Source: a bacterium BMS3Bbin03
GTDB taxonomy: Bacteria; Zhuqueibacterota; JdFR-76; BMS3Abin05
DNA length: 64,000 bases
Assembly: GCA_002898015.1 (NCBI GenBank)
Contig: BDTM01000067.1
Location: forward strand, 1-64,000
Direction: 5' to 3'
Made by a program: the position numbers and the translations under genes. Each line of letters starts with the position of its first letter. The first letter of the stretch is position 1. This document shows, piece by piece, positions 1-8,289 of this stretch. The notes beneath the pieces are model-generated. The model made no database searches and was not told the DNA's origin. It was given only the letters and a program-made list of their open reading frames with translations.

Positions 1-134
1 CCTTGCAAATTTCGTTTTTGATTAATTCGTTTTGCCGAATTCATTTTGAAATACCCAATCATTTTTGACAATAACATGTTGCGCCGTTGGGTTTTATTCT
101 GTTGGGACGATTTTTGTAAGGGCGATTTCTGTAA

Positions 135-154
135 GGGCGATTCATGAATCGCCC
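135..154. repeat. REP-like palindrome at the coxS stop codon
   Basis: A perfect 20-bp palindrome of the type GGGCGATTCATGAATCGCCC, preceded at 98-134 by two imperfect direct copies of its left arm (GTAAGGGCGATT). The stop codon of the small-subunit gene (144-142) lies inside it, so the last residues of that protein (RRGDS) are encoded by the repeat. The wider stretch 1-134 shows no gene. Confidence 0.7.
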
Positions 155-627
155 CTACGCGTGTTACTCTCCTTTTCAATCGCCGCTTTCACCGCCGCAA
201 CAATTTTTGTATAACCCGTGCACCGGCACAGATTTCCGGACAGCCCATCCCTGATGTCTTCCTCGGTCGGATCCGGATTTTTGTTCAGCAGTGCCCGGCT
301 TGCCACCACCAACCCCGGGGTACAAAATCCACATTGGATGGCGCCGGTTTCGACAAAGGCTTCCTGAAGCAGGTCCATTTTCCCGTTCTTCGAAAGGCCT
401 TCCAGCGTCGTGATCTCGCTTCCGTCCGCCTGACACGCCAGCATCAGGCAGGCGTTAATCACTCTCCCGTTGAAAATGACCGAGCAGACCCCGCATTCTC
501 CTTTGGAACAGCCCTCTTTTACACTGAGAAATCCAAGGTCTTCACGCAGGATGTCCAGCAGCCGTTTCGCTCCCGGCACCCTCAGTTGAACCTTTTTTCC
601 ATTTACGGTGAATTTTAAATCGATCAC
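142..627 (-). CDS. Xanthine dehydrogenase-family (2Fe-2S) small subunit
   Basis: A 161-residue iron-sulfur subunit of a molybdenum hydroxylase (xanthine dehydrogenase / CO dehydrogenase small-subunit family). It would pass electrons between the molybdenum centre of the large subunit and a flavin or other acceptor. The N-terminal plant-ferredoxin-type domain carries Cys40, Cys45, Cys48 and Cys60. The C-terminal all-helical domain carries the second cluster ligands Cys99, Cys102, Cys134 and Cys136 (CGFCTPG and CRCTGY motifs). Length is normal for the family. It follows the large-subunit gene after 51 bases on the same strand, so the two are probably one transcript. The extreme C-terminus is encoded by a palindromic repeat. 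The substrate cannot be read from the sequence. Confidence 0.93.
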   Translation of the reverse strand: MIDLKFTVNGKKVQLRVPGAKRLLDILREDLGFLSVKEGCSKGECGVCSVIFNGRVINACLMLACQADGSEITTLEGLSKNGKMDLLQEAFVETGAIQCGFCTPGLVVASRALLNKNPDPTEEDIRDGLSGNLCRCTGYTKIVAAVKAAIEKESNTRRGDS

Positions 628-678
628 TTTTTTATTCCGATTTAGCCCTCTGGTTTTAAATCGATTAAAACCGCTGTT

Positions 679-2994
679 TTAGTGAGAACTCCTTTTATCT
701 CGGCCCTCTTTTTCCCTCAGCGCTGCCCACACGCGTTCGGGCGTCAGCGGCAATTCTTTGATTCGAATCCCAATGGCATCGTACACGGCATTGGCAATGG
801 CCGGGGCAATTCCCATTAGGGGCTGTTCGGCAAATCCCTTGGCACCGTTCGGCCCGTTTGGAAAGGGCGCCTCCACAATCAGCGGATCGATCTCCGGTGC
901 TTCCTTGATCGTTGGAATAATGTAAGTGGAAAAATTGGGATTTTGCACACTCCCGTTTTTCGTCACAATTTCCTCCGTAAGGGTGTAGCCCATCCCCTGA
1001 ACGATTCCGCCTTCAATTTGCCCGGTGACCAATTGGGGATTAATCGCTTTCCCCACGTCGTGGGCGGCCGTGATTTTCAACACGCGAATCACCCCTGTTT
1101 CGGTGTCCACTTCCACCTCGGCCGCGTTGGTGGCGTAGGCGAAGGTGATGTAGGCGTTGCCCCGGCCGGTTTCGTCGTCCCAAGAGACCTCAGGCGACCG
1201 GTAGAAACCGGCGGCGGCCATATTTTCCCGGCGTTTGAAGCATTCCGCAATGACCTCTTTCAGGGTCATTCTGTGACCGGGTTTGCCGGAATCGACTGCC
1301 CAGCCCTCTTTTATTTGAATAGATTCTTTCGAAATTTGCAAAAGGTCCCCTGCGGCTCGAAAGAGGGACTCCTGCAATTTTCCGCAGGCGTCCTTCAGGG
1401 CGTTACCGGACATCGTTGTGGCACGTGATGCGACCGTGGGGCCGGCATCGGGAACCCGGCTGGTGTCCGTTTCCAGAATTGTAACGGCATCGAAGGGCAG
1501 CCCCAGCTCGTCCGCCACAATTTGCGTAAGCACGGTGGCCATGCCCTGTCCCATCTCGGTTGTTCCCACCGCAAATTGAACGGATGCATCGGCCAGAATT
1601 TGCACGTAAGCGCCGGCTCGAGCCAGATGGATCCCTCCGGCTCCCAGCCCCACACCGTAGTAAACCGAAGAGAGACCGAAGCCCTTTTTAATGGGGCCGG
1701 GCGTCTCTTTCTTCTGATTTCTCTTTTTTAGATATCCGGATGTTTCCACGGTCTTTTGAAATGCCTCCAAATTTCCCACACTGAACGTCAGTTTCTGCCC
1801 GGTGATGGTTTCATCGTTCAACCGCAGTAAATTTTTTTCCCGGATTTTGCAGGGATCCATTCCCAGGGCGCGGGCCAGTTCATCCATCTGAGATTCGGCC
1901 GCGAACAGAATTTGCGGGGAACCGAATCCACGAAACGCCCCCGCCGGCACTTTGTGGGTTGCCACCGCGTAGGAATCCACTTTCACATGTGGAATTCGGT
2001 AGGGGCCGCCGGCGTGTACGGTTCCTCTCCAGAGGACAACCGGACTGAGTGTGGCATAGGCACCTGAATCCAGAATGTACTCGACTTCGATGGCCTGAAG
2101 CGTGCCGTCCCGTTTTGCCCCGGATTTGTATCGAATAATTCCGGGGTGCCGTTTGCTTGTGGAGATGATATCTTCATCCCGACTGTAGATGAGTTTAACC
2201 GGCCGCCCGGTTTTCTGAGCCAGAATCGCCGCCTGTACGCCCACCAGAGTCGGCACATCCTCTTTGCCGCCAAAAGCCCCGCCGGTGGCTGTTTGAATGA
2301 TGCGCACCCGGCTCAGGGGAAGTCCCAGCACGGTGGCAACGCCCTCCTGCACATAAAAAGGACACTGCATGGAGCCGTACACGTCCATGAGGCCGTTGGG
2401 CCTGGGAACAGCCACCATGCCCTGGGGTTCCAGGTAGGCATGCTCCTGGCAGGGTGTCCGGTACTCGTTTTCAATCGTGACATCCGACCGGGCAAATCCG
2501 TCCTCGATGTTTCCTTTGCGGACCTTCAAATGCCGGTAGATGTTGTCTTTTCCAAACAGATGAATATCCGGATGCCAACGGGCCTCCAGCGGATCCAAAA
2601 GGGGCGGAAGCACTTCATACTCGATCGTGATTTTTTCGGCGGCCTCTTCCGCGATCTCAGGCGATTCGGCGGCCAGAACCGCAATGGGTTCGCCCACGTA
2701 TTTGACCCGCCCAGGTGCCAAAAACGGCTGATCGTTAAAAACCACGTGAATTTCATTCCGTCCCGGGATGTCCTCCGCTGTGAGAATGGCAGGAACACCC
2801 GGGACAAGACGCGCCGTTTCGAGATGAATGTGCGTGATTTTTGCGTGCGGCTCCGACGATCGAATCACCCGGGCGTAAAGCATTCGCGGGAAAAATAAAT
2901 CGGCGATAAAAATGCCTTTGCCCAATACTTTCGCTTCGGCATCCACACGCGGCACCGATTGACCAACTACCCCATGTAATAAATTAAGATTCAT
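679..2994 (-). CDS. Xanthine dehydrogenase-family molybdopterin-binding large subunit
   Basis: A 771-residue molybdenum-cofactor catalytic subunit of the xanthine dehydrogenase/aldehyde oxidase superfamily. The N-terminal 'hammerhead' domain begins with the typical GKGIFIADL stretch. The cofactor-binding half contains GGAFGGKED, GAFRGFGSPQ and the C-terminal GAKGFAEQP segment with the expected active-site Glu. It is one polypeptide of usual length, with no frameshift seen. It lies between a MocA-like nucleotidyltransferase gene upstream and the iron-sulfur subunit downstream. No FAD-binding (CoxM/XdhB) subunit gene is present in the window. Purine, aldehyde or another N-heterocycle could be the substrate; the sequence alone does not decide. 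Confidence 0.93.
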   Translation of the reverse strand: MNLNLLHGVVGQSVPRVDAEAKVLGKGIFIADLFFPRMLYARVIRSSEPHAKITHIHLETARLVPGVPAILTAEDIPGRNEIHVVFNDQPFLAPGRVKYVGEPIAVLAAESPEIAEEAAEKITIEYEVLPPLLDPLEARWHPDIHLFGKDNIYRHLKVRKGNIEDGFARSDVTIENEYRTPCQEHAYLEPQGMVAVPRPNGLMDVYGSMQCPFYVQEGVATVLGLPLSRVRIIQTATGGAFGGKEDVPTLVGVQAAILAQKTGRPVKLIYSRDEDIISTSKRHPGIIRYKSGAKRDGTLQAIEVEYILDSGAYATLSPVVLWRGTVHAGGPYRIPHVKVDSYAVATHKVPAGAFRGFGSPQILFAAESQMDELARALGMDPCKIREKNLLRLNDETITGQKLTFSVGNLEAFQKTVETSGYLKKRNQKKETPGPIKKGFGLSSVYYGVGLGAGGIHLARAGAYVQILADASVQFAVGTTEMGQGMATVLTQIVADELGLPFDAVTILETDTSRVPDAGPTVASRATTMSGNALKDACGKLQESLFRAAGDLLQISKESIQIKEGWAVDSGKPGHRMTLKEVIAECFKRRENMAAAGFYRSPEVSWDDETGRGNAYITFAYATNAAEVEVDTETGVIRVLKITAAHDVGKAINPQLVTGQIEGGIVQGMGYTLTEEIVTKNGSVQNPNFSTYIIPTIKEAPEIDPLIVEAPFPNGPNGAKGFAEQPLMGIAPAIANAVYDAIGIRIKELPLTPERVWAALREKEGRDKRSSH

Positions 2995-3091
2995 TCTAAA
3001 AATGTATCCATTCTTTTATAAAAATATAAATAGCTCGGACAAGTATTTTTATCTGTTAAATTTCTTTTTTGATTTTAATTTAATCCCGCTT

Positions 3092-3694
3092 TTATTCCCC
3101 TATCCGTTTGCCGCTGCCAAAATAGGCCTTATACGTTTCAGGCGTATCAAAATCGATAAAAATGCCGTCATCGTCAACCAGAACATATTCAACTTCCTGC
3201 GGGTGATTTTTCAGGATTTGCCGGGCGCCCTTTTCCAGCGGGGTGTTCAAAATCTCCTCGAAGAAACGTGCCGGGAAATACGTTGGGTGTCCCTTTTTGA
3301 AATCCTTCGAAGGGACGGCAATTTTCGCGGATTCTTTCTCAATTTGAGCGGCCATCCGGCTGTAGGTTTGCCGCGAAATCAAAGGATGGTCGATGAGTAC
3401 CATCAAACATCCTGGGATATCCGCCGGAAGCTGTTGAATCCCGATTTGAAAAGAGGCTAACTGTCCCCTTTCCGGGTGTGCATTGACGAGAATTTCATCC
3501 ACTTCCTCAGGAACAAACGGGCGAATTTGCGGCGCATCTTTTCCCAAAACGAGCAAAATGGGATGAAACCCGGTTCCATGAAGATTGCGGATAATTTTCG
3601 CCAAAAATGTCCGGCCGTCCGGTAATTTCAGCAGTGCTTTCGGAACGCCCATCCGGCTTGAATCACCGGCGCTGAGAAGAATGGCAGGGATCAT
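3092..3694 (-). CDS. mocA: MobA-like NTP transferase, probable molybdenum cofactor cytidylyltransferase
   Basis: A 200-residue nucleotidyltransferase of the MobA/MocA type. It starts with the signature AILLSAGDSSRMGVPKALL, a nucleotide-binding loop, and contains the LIDHPLISRQTY segment. MocA attaches CMP to molybdopterin for enzymes of the xanthine dehydrogenase family, which fits its position 97 bases upstream of the large-subunit gene. I chose the ATG at 3694 because GGCGGTGA sits five bases upstream; the frame is open 39 bases further, but that extension does not match the family. MobA-type guanylyltransferase activity is less likely given the neighbours. Confidence 0.85.
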   Translation of the reverse strand: MIPAILLSAGDSSRMGVPKALLKLPDGRTFLAKIIRNLHGTGFHPILLVLGKDAPQIRPFVPEEVDEILVNAHPERGQLASFQIGIQQLPADIPGCLMVLIDHPLISRQTYSRMAAQIEKESAKIAVPSKDFKKGHPTYFPARFFEEILNTPLEKGARQILKNHPQEVEYVLVDDDGIFIDFDTPETYKAYFGSGKRIGE

Positions 3695-4162
3695 TACGTC
3701 ACCGCCCGTTTTTTTATTTTTGATAAAACCCACTTAAAATTTATGAAAAAAACCGGAAAATGCAAGGAGTTTTTGGCGGCCGCCCGGTTGAACGGTTTTC
3801 GAAGAACCGGGGCGTTACGCCGTTTTTAATACAGAAAACACTCCCATCCTCTTTTCAGGCTGACTTTCTGCCTTTTTAATATTAAGCTCGATGTCAGTAG
3901 GAGTTGGTTTGTCTGATGAAAAATTTGCCTTGATTTTTCCGATTCATTTCGTTAAAATACACTAACATGGTTAATTTATAAACCGCAGAGCGCACAGAGG
4001 ACGCCGAGTTGTTTTATTAAAATTAATCATAAAAATAATTAAAACATTATACGCCGTACGGATGCTTCCCGAAATGATGCACTAATTATTTGTTATTCTA
4101 TAACCTCTGCGTTCCCGGCGACCTCGGCGGTGAATTATTCAGGCTAAATAAAAAAGCCGCGA
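3695..4162. other. Repeat-rich intergenic stretch
   Basis: No gene is seen. It holds a sigma-70-like promoter (3930-3958) inside a dispersed repeat. A long imperfect inverted repeat follows, with arms near 3978-4008 (CCGCAGAGCGCACAGAGGAC) and 4102-4132 (CCTCTGCGTTCCCGGCGACC). Confidence 0.6.
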
Positions 4163-4180
4163 ATGACACAAATTGCCATT
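3926..4180 (+). repeat. Dispersed promoter-hairpin repeat, variant copy D
   Basis: It begins with the same CCTTGATTTTTCCGATT start as the copies at 6745, 10383 and 11418. Its hairpin is a different one, of the CGCAGAG/CTCTGCG type. It ends in GCCGCGAATGACACAAATT, which resembles the cacgaatt arm of the other copies. Confidence 0.55.
3930..3958 (+). promoter_or_regulatory. Sigma-70-type promoter in repeat copy D
   Basis: TTGATT (3930-3935), a 17-base spacer, and TAAAAT (3953-3958). The same boxes and spacing recur in three other copies of the repeat in the window, which supports their being functional. Confidence 0.5.
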
Positions 4181-4360
4181 CTGGCAACGCTCACCAAATT
4201 GTATCCCGATGCCGGTATTTTTAACACAGATCGTGTGAAAAACTTCTACCGCGCCATCGGAACCGATAAAATCCGGAAGAAAATTGAAGCCGGTTGGACG
4301 GTCGACCGGATTTTAAGCGCAGGCAAACCGGAACTTTTGCAATTTCTTCAATTGCGAAAA
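4163..4360 (+). pseudogene. C-terminal remnant of a NamZ/DUF1343-like protein
   Basis: The open frame 4163-4423 encodes a segment that I recognise as the extreme C-terminus of DUF1343 (exo-beta-N-acetylmuramidase NamZ family): a LTKLYPD helix followed by FYRAIGTDKIRKKIEAG and a 'RILSAG..ELLQFLQLRKNF' tail. The roughly 300 residues that should precede it are absent. The fragment is joined directly to the end of a dispersed repeat (GCGAATGACACAAATT), so the repeat or a deletion ending in it probably removed the rest. The last 20 or so codons look unrelated. No protein function is expected. Identification is by pattern memory and would need a profile search. Confidence 0.55.
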
Positions 4361-4436
4361 AATTTCTGCTGTACTAAGGGCCATCACAAAAATAGGGTTG
4401 CAAAAAACTTTTTGTATCCGTAAGAACGGCAACAAA

Positions 4437-4464
4437 ATCCATTAAATTGCGTATCTTAATGGAT
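4437..4464. promoter_or_regulatory. Inverted repeat upstream of the ABC exporter operon
   Basis: A 9-bp perfect inverted repeat, ATCCATTAA (4437-4445) and TTAATGGAT (4456-4464), lies 31 bases before the ATPase start codon. It could be an operator or a leader hairpin. A weak promoter-like pair, TTGCAA at 4398 and TAAGAA at 4421, lies just upstream. Confidence 0.35.
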
Positions 4465-4494
4465 CTTTAGACAAAATAAACCGGGACAAAAGCT

Positions 4495-5406
4495 ATGAGC
4501 AGTGTGGAATTTCAATCAGTCACAAAAGATTTTGGGGATGTCCGCGCCGTGGATCATTTGACATTTTCAATCCCACAGGGGAGTATTTACGGCATCCTGG
4601 GACCCAATGGCGCCGGCAAAACCACCAGCCTTCGTATGTTGATGCAAATTATTTTACCGGACTCAGGTACCATTCGCGTGTTCGGGCAGTATCAGAAAAA
4701 CAGCTATCTGGATCGAATTGGCTACCTTCCGGAAGAACGGGGTTTGTACCGAAAAATGAAGGTTAACGATGTGGTCGCTTTTTTCGGTGAGCTCCATGGA
4801 ATCAAACCATCCGACATCAGAAAGCGCACGACCTTCTGGCTGGAGCGCTTCGATCTGTTAGAATGGAGTAATCGGAAGGTGGAGGAGCTTTCCCGAGGCA
4901 TGCAGCAAAAACTGCAATTCATCATTACCATTTTCCATGAACCGGATCTGATCATTTTGGACGAACCCTTCACGGGCCTGGACCCGGTAAATGCGCAACT
5001 CGTGAAAGATATCATCATGGAGGAACACAAGCGAGGCGCTACTATCATTTTTTCAACCCATTTAATGGAGCAGGTGGAAAAGCTTTGCGACCGCATTTGT
5101 CTGATCAATAAGGGACAGGCCATTTTGGAAGGCAAAATTCAAGACATCAAACAAAAATTCGGAAAAAACCATTTAATTGTTTCTTACACAGGGGACTCCG
5201 ATTTTCTCTCCGATTCTTCCATTCAAGCCTATAACGATTACGGCAATTACGTGGAAATCTTGTTGGCAAAAGAAGCCAATCCCCAGGCTTTGCTGAAAAA
5301 AATCGTCAAACAGGCCGAAGTTTACAAATTCGAATTAGTTGAACCCTCGATGCATGAAATTTTTATCGAGACGGTACAATCGCTGGGAGGGGACAAAAAT
5401 GAATAA
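4495..5406 (+). CDS. ABC exporter ATP-binding protein (NatA-like)
   Basis: A 303-residue ABC ATPase. Walker A GPNGAGKT is at residues 36-43, followed by a signature written LSRGMQQKLQ rather than LSGGQ, then Walker B with LIILDEPFTGLDP and the H-loop in STHLMEQ. The extra C-terminal region after about residue 220 is typical of NatA/CcmA-type exporter ATPases, including the DUF4162-like tail. It overlaps the permease gene by eight bases, so the pair is translationally coupled. The likely role is ATP-driven export of an ion, drug or lipid; the substrate is unknown. Confidence 0.9.
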   Translation: MSSVEFQSVTKDFGDVRAVDHLTFSIPQGSIYGILGPNGAGKTTSLRMLMQIILPDSGTIRVFGQYQKNSYLDRIGYLPEERGLYRKMKVNDVVAFFGELHGIKPSDIRKRTTFWLERFDLLEWSNRKVEELSRGMQQKLQFIITIFHEPDLIILDEPFTGLDPVNAQLVKDIIMEEHKRGATIIFSTHLMEQVEKLCDRICLINKGQAILEGKIQDIKQKFGKNHLIVSYTGDSDFLSDSSIQAYNDYGNYVEILLAKEANPQALLKKIVKQAEVYKFELVEPSMHEIFIETVQSLGGDKNE

Positions 5407-6682
5407 GATCTTTACGGTTATCAAGCGGGAATACAACACCCGGGTACGCACAAAGGGATTCATCATCAGCACGGTTCTTATTCCCTTTCTGTTTGTGGTG
5501 GGTTTTGCCATTCCTGTGATTGCCACTCTCATGAATTCAGAAAAACCGCAGAAGATTGCCGTTGTCGATCAAAGCGGACAGATTTTTTCGCACCTTCAGC
5601 TGGTTTTTGCAGATACTCTTAAAAACGGGGAACGACTGTACAATTTTCTCCCGGTAAAGATTGAAGGGAAAGAGGGAACGGCTGTTAAAAATTACTTAAC
5701 AAAAGAGGTGGAAACCCAAAAAATTCAAGGATTCCTAATCATCCCGGCCAATGTTCTTGACACAGGAAAGATCCGGTACTACGCCAAAAATGTGAGCAAT
5801 TTTTCTGTGAATGAACGCCTGTCGCGACGAATCTCTAAAATTGTCACCCGCATTCGGTTGGAAAAGCAAAATCTGGATCCGTCATTTATCCGGACACTGA
5901 CGAAAGGCATTAAGCTGGAAACTTTTAAAGTGACCCGAAGCGGCAAACAGCAAAAAGATTCGGGAGCCACATTTGCCATCACCTACATTTTGGTGTTTAT
6001 GTTGTATATGGCGATCCTCATTTACGGGGCAACGCTGATGCGGAGCGTCCTTGAGGAAAAAACCTCACGCGTGGTGGAGGTTGTGGTTTCATCGGTTTCC
6101 CCGTTTAGGCTTATGGCCGGGAAAATCCTCGGCGTGGGTGCAGTCAGCTTTACCCAAATGTTCATCTGGGGCATGACCCTGTTCCTGATTTCAGTTTACG
6201 GCGTGGGGCTGGCCGCTTCGTTGGGTGCAGGGGATGTGCTGGCCAAATTTCATATCCCGCCCCTGGACCCGGTGGTTCTCCTTTATTTTTTCCTTTTTTT
6301 CGTATTGGGCTACATTTTATATTCTATTTTTTACGCGGCGATCGGAGCAATGGTTAACTCCGAACAGGAAGCCGGACAGTTTCAGACTCCCATCATCATG
6401 CTTTTGATTATTCCCATTTTGCTGATTATGCCCGTTGTCGCCAACCCGGACAGTACATTGGCGGTTTCACTTTCTCTTTTTCCATTTACGGCACCCATCA
6501 TCATGTTCATGCGCATTTCTGTTCTGATGCCGCCGACATGGCAGATTGTGCTGAGTTTTATGATTCTGGGACTCACCATCTGGGGCTCTATCTGGGTAAC
6601 CGCACGGATTTACCGGGTGGGGATTCTCATGTACGGAAAACGCCCCAATTTGCCGGAATTGTGGAAATGGATCAGGTATTAA
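5399..6682 (+). CDS. ABC-2 type exporter permease (NatB-like)
   Basis: A 427-residue membrane permease of the ABC-2 family. It has one N-terminal transmembrane helix (about residues 22-42), a large extracytoplasmic domain of about 160 residues, and a C-terminal block of five or six helices with the SRVVEVVVSSVSPFRLMAGKI segment typical of NatB proteins. The ATG at 5399 was chosen because it begins MNKIFTVIKREY, the usual start in this family. It overlaps the ATPase stop by eight bases, and an upstream extension in the same frame would lie wholly within the ATPase. It partners with the preceding ATPase. Confidence 0.9.
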   Translation: MNKIFTVIKREYNTRVRTKGFIISTVLIPFLFVVGFAIPVIATLMNSEKPQKIAVVDQSGQIFSHLQLVFADTLKNGERLYNFLPVKIEGKEGTAVKNYLTKEVETQKIQGFLIIPANVLDTGKIRYYAKNVSNFSVNERLSRRISKIVTRIRLEKQNLDPSFIRTLTKGIKLETFKVTRSGKQQKDSGATFAITYILVFMLYMAILIYGATLMRSVLEEKTSRVVEVVVSSVSPFRLMAGKILGVGAVSFTQMFIWGMTLFLISVYGVGLAASLGAGDVLAKFHIPPLDPVVLLYFFLFFVLGYILYSIFYAAIGAMVNSEQEAGQFQTPIIMLLIIPILLIMPVVANPDSTLAVSLSLFPFTAPIIMFMRISVLMPPTWQIVLSFMILGLTIWGSIWVTARIYRVGILMYGKRPNLPELWKWIRY

Positions 6683-6697
6683 TCAAAATCCCAATAG

Positions 6698-6724
6698 TCC
6701 CCGGTACTTTTGGAGTGCCGGGGA
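6698..6724 (+). terminator. Hairpin terminator after the ABC exporter operon
   Basis: A 10-bp GC-rich stem, TCCCCGGTAC and GTGCCGGGGA, starts 16 bases after the permease stop codon. The following T-run is weak (ATTTCC), so this may be an attenuated terminator. Confidence 0.5.
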
Positions 6725-6744
6725 TTTCCATGTAAAGGATTTTG

Positions 6745-6905
6745 CTTGACTTTCCCCGATTATTTTCTTAAAATGATTTTAAAATATAGGCCACGAATTC
6801 ACGAATTTTTTTTACAAATCCCGACAAAAATCAGCCGTTTCCATTCGTGAATCCGCGGCTTCCTTTTTTTCTCCTGAATAAGGTTGGGTGTACTCTTCTT
6901 TTGAT
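6745..6905 (+). repeat. Dispersed promoter-hairpin repeat, copy A
   Basis: A promoter block is followed by an inverted repeat with arms CCACGAATTCACGAAT (6791-6806) and ATTCGTGAATCCGCGG (6843-6858). A TCTCCTGAATAAGGTTGGG block comes next. The order matches the copies at 10383 and 11418. Confidence 0.75.
6746..6774 (+). promoter_or_regulatory. Sigma-70-type promoter in repeat copy A
   Basis: TTGACT (6746-6751), 17 bases, TAAAAT (6769-6774). It points toward the 3' end of the convergent glycosyltransferase gene, so any transcript would be antisense to it. Confidence 0.5.
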
Positions 6906-7018
6906 ATTTTAGCAATTTTCGACAGGATGGACAGGATGAAAGATGAAATAAAATATCCGGTAAACCCCGTCAAAAATTTCTTTAGGCTGACGCCAATGAG
7001 CAACTGTCTTTGCTTCAC

Positions 7019-8167
7019 TCACTTAAATGACGGCTGCGGCTGCAATAGGGATTCCCGCCCGATGCGAAAATAGTTATTGCGCCAATTGACCTTGTAACTT
7101 AAGAACGGTATAAACCACAGCACACCGATGAGTAAATCTTTTAGTGGAACCAGCAGGTAATGATACCAGCGCAAATCGCTGCGCACCAATCCCGAAACAT
7201 AGCGGTCATGCATCATTTTCAGCAGCGTTACGGCAGCTGCTTGTTCAATTCCCAGCGCGTTGTGCAAAAGAAAGGCCAGAATGACGCTCAAGGCCACAGG
7301 GTTGGAAAAGGATTCGATGATGTAATGATGCAGGTGCATACTACGCCGCATTTTGGCCCAGCGTGTGTGCCTGTTCAAAAAGTGTTTAAACGACCAATTC
7401 ACATTCACGTTATCCACCAGCGCGGGAATCGTCCTGACCCGGTAGCCCAGTTCTTTTGTACGCAAACCCAACAAGTAGTCTTCAGCCAGATAATTTTTAA
7501 AGGCGGCGAATCCGCCCATTTGCTGAAGCAAGTGACGCGGGATGAGAATCGATTTCCCGATAACCACCGGAATCCCGGACAGGGCGTGGGCGACAAAGAC
7601 ATTAGGCGAAATGTAAGCGTTGATATGTAGGTTTTCCATTACCGCAGCCGGCTGTTTGGCGCCCACGCCGCGCAGAGTGGCCGTTACCAGCCCAACGTCC
7701 GGCTGACGGAGCTCTTGAACCATTTGCTTTAAAAAATTACGTTGCACGCGCGTATTGCTGTCGCTGATGAGCAAATACTCACCCGTGGCCTGACCATCCA
7801 TATTGTACAAATTGTTAATTTTCGGATTCAGGCCGATCTCAAAATCGCTGATGACGATTTTTGCGGAAATATGCGCGTATTCCAGGGTCAGTTTACGCAC
7901 CACATCAAAAGCGGGATCTGCGCGGGTATTCAAACCGAAAATCACTTCATAATGCGAATAATCCAGCTCAAAAAAGGAACGCAGATTTTCTTCCAGTTGG
8001 TCATCCAGTCCTTTGAGCGGCTTCAGGACGGATACCTTGGGGCCCGGCCCCGCAAACAAATCGCTGCCTGCCTTCATTCTCAGGGTCGTAATCACAGCCG
8101 ACGTCGCCAGGTGCAGCAGACTGACGGTCAGAGCAAGCACATAAAATGCGACTATTACGGTGAACAT
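7019..8167 (-). CDS. Glycosyltransferase family 21 (ceramide glucosyltransferase/HpnI-like)
   Basis: A 382-residue membrane-bound glycosyltransferase of the GT21 type. It has an N-terminal transmembrane helix (residues 1-25), a GT-A domain beginning KVSVLKPLKGLD, the SDSN and AEDYLLG acidic motifs, and the RHTRW motif that corresponds to the (Q/R)XXRW box of ceramide glucosyltransferases and HpnI. Hydrophobic helices follow. The family transfers a sugar from a nucleotide sugar to a lipid hydroxyl. It is the last gene of a minus-strand group with a GH1 glycosidase and a PAP2 phosphatase, which together suggest glycolipid synthesis or remodelling (inference). No hopanoid genes are in the window, so an HpnI role is not established. 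Confidence 0.88.
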   Translation of the reverse strand: MFTVIVAFYVLALTVSLLHLATSAVITTLRMKAGSDLFAGPGPKVSVLKPLKGLDDQLEENLRSFFELDYSHYEVIFGLNTRADPAFDVVRKLTLEYAHISAKIVISDFEIGLNPKINNLYNMDGQATGEYLLISDSNTRVQRNFLKQMVQELRQPDVGLVTATLRGVGAKQPAAVMENLHINAYISPNVFVAHALSGIPVVIGKSILIPRHLLQQMGGFAAFKNYLAEDYLLGLRTKELGYRVRTIPALVDNVNVNWSFKHFLNRHTRWAKMRRSMHLHHYIIESFSNPVALSVILAFLLHNALGIEQAAAVTLLKMMHDRYVSGLVRSDLRWYHYLLVPLKDLLIGVLWFIPFLSYKVNWRNNYFRIGRESLLQPQPSFK

Positions 8168-8289
8168 TGATGATCCTGACGTTTGTTTATTTTTTTGAGA
8201 TTAAGTGACTCGAATAACATCTGTCCTGTTTCTTGCATAAAAATAAAATAGAATCATTAGATTGGAATTAGAATCGGATTAGAATTATT

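Larger units (their letters stand above)
6683..7018. other. Intergenic stretch between convergent genes
   Basis: No gene is seen. It contains the terminator-like hairpin at 6698-6724, the promoter-hairpin repeat copy A and a TAGGCTGACGCCAATG motif at 6985. That motif recurs as GGTTGACGCCAAT at 38917 and 57333. Confidence 0.6.

Noticed and set aside
2146..2898. 250-residue plus-strand frame opposite the molybdo-enzyme large subunit
   Set aside because: It lies wholly antisense to a well-matched enzyme gene and shows no family motif; it is a shadow of codon bias.
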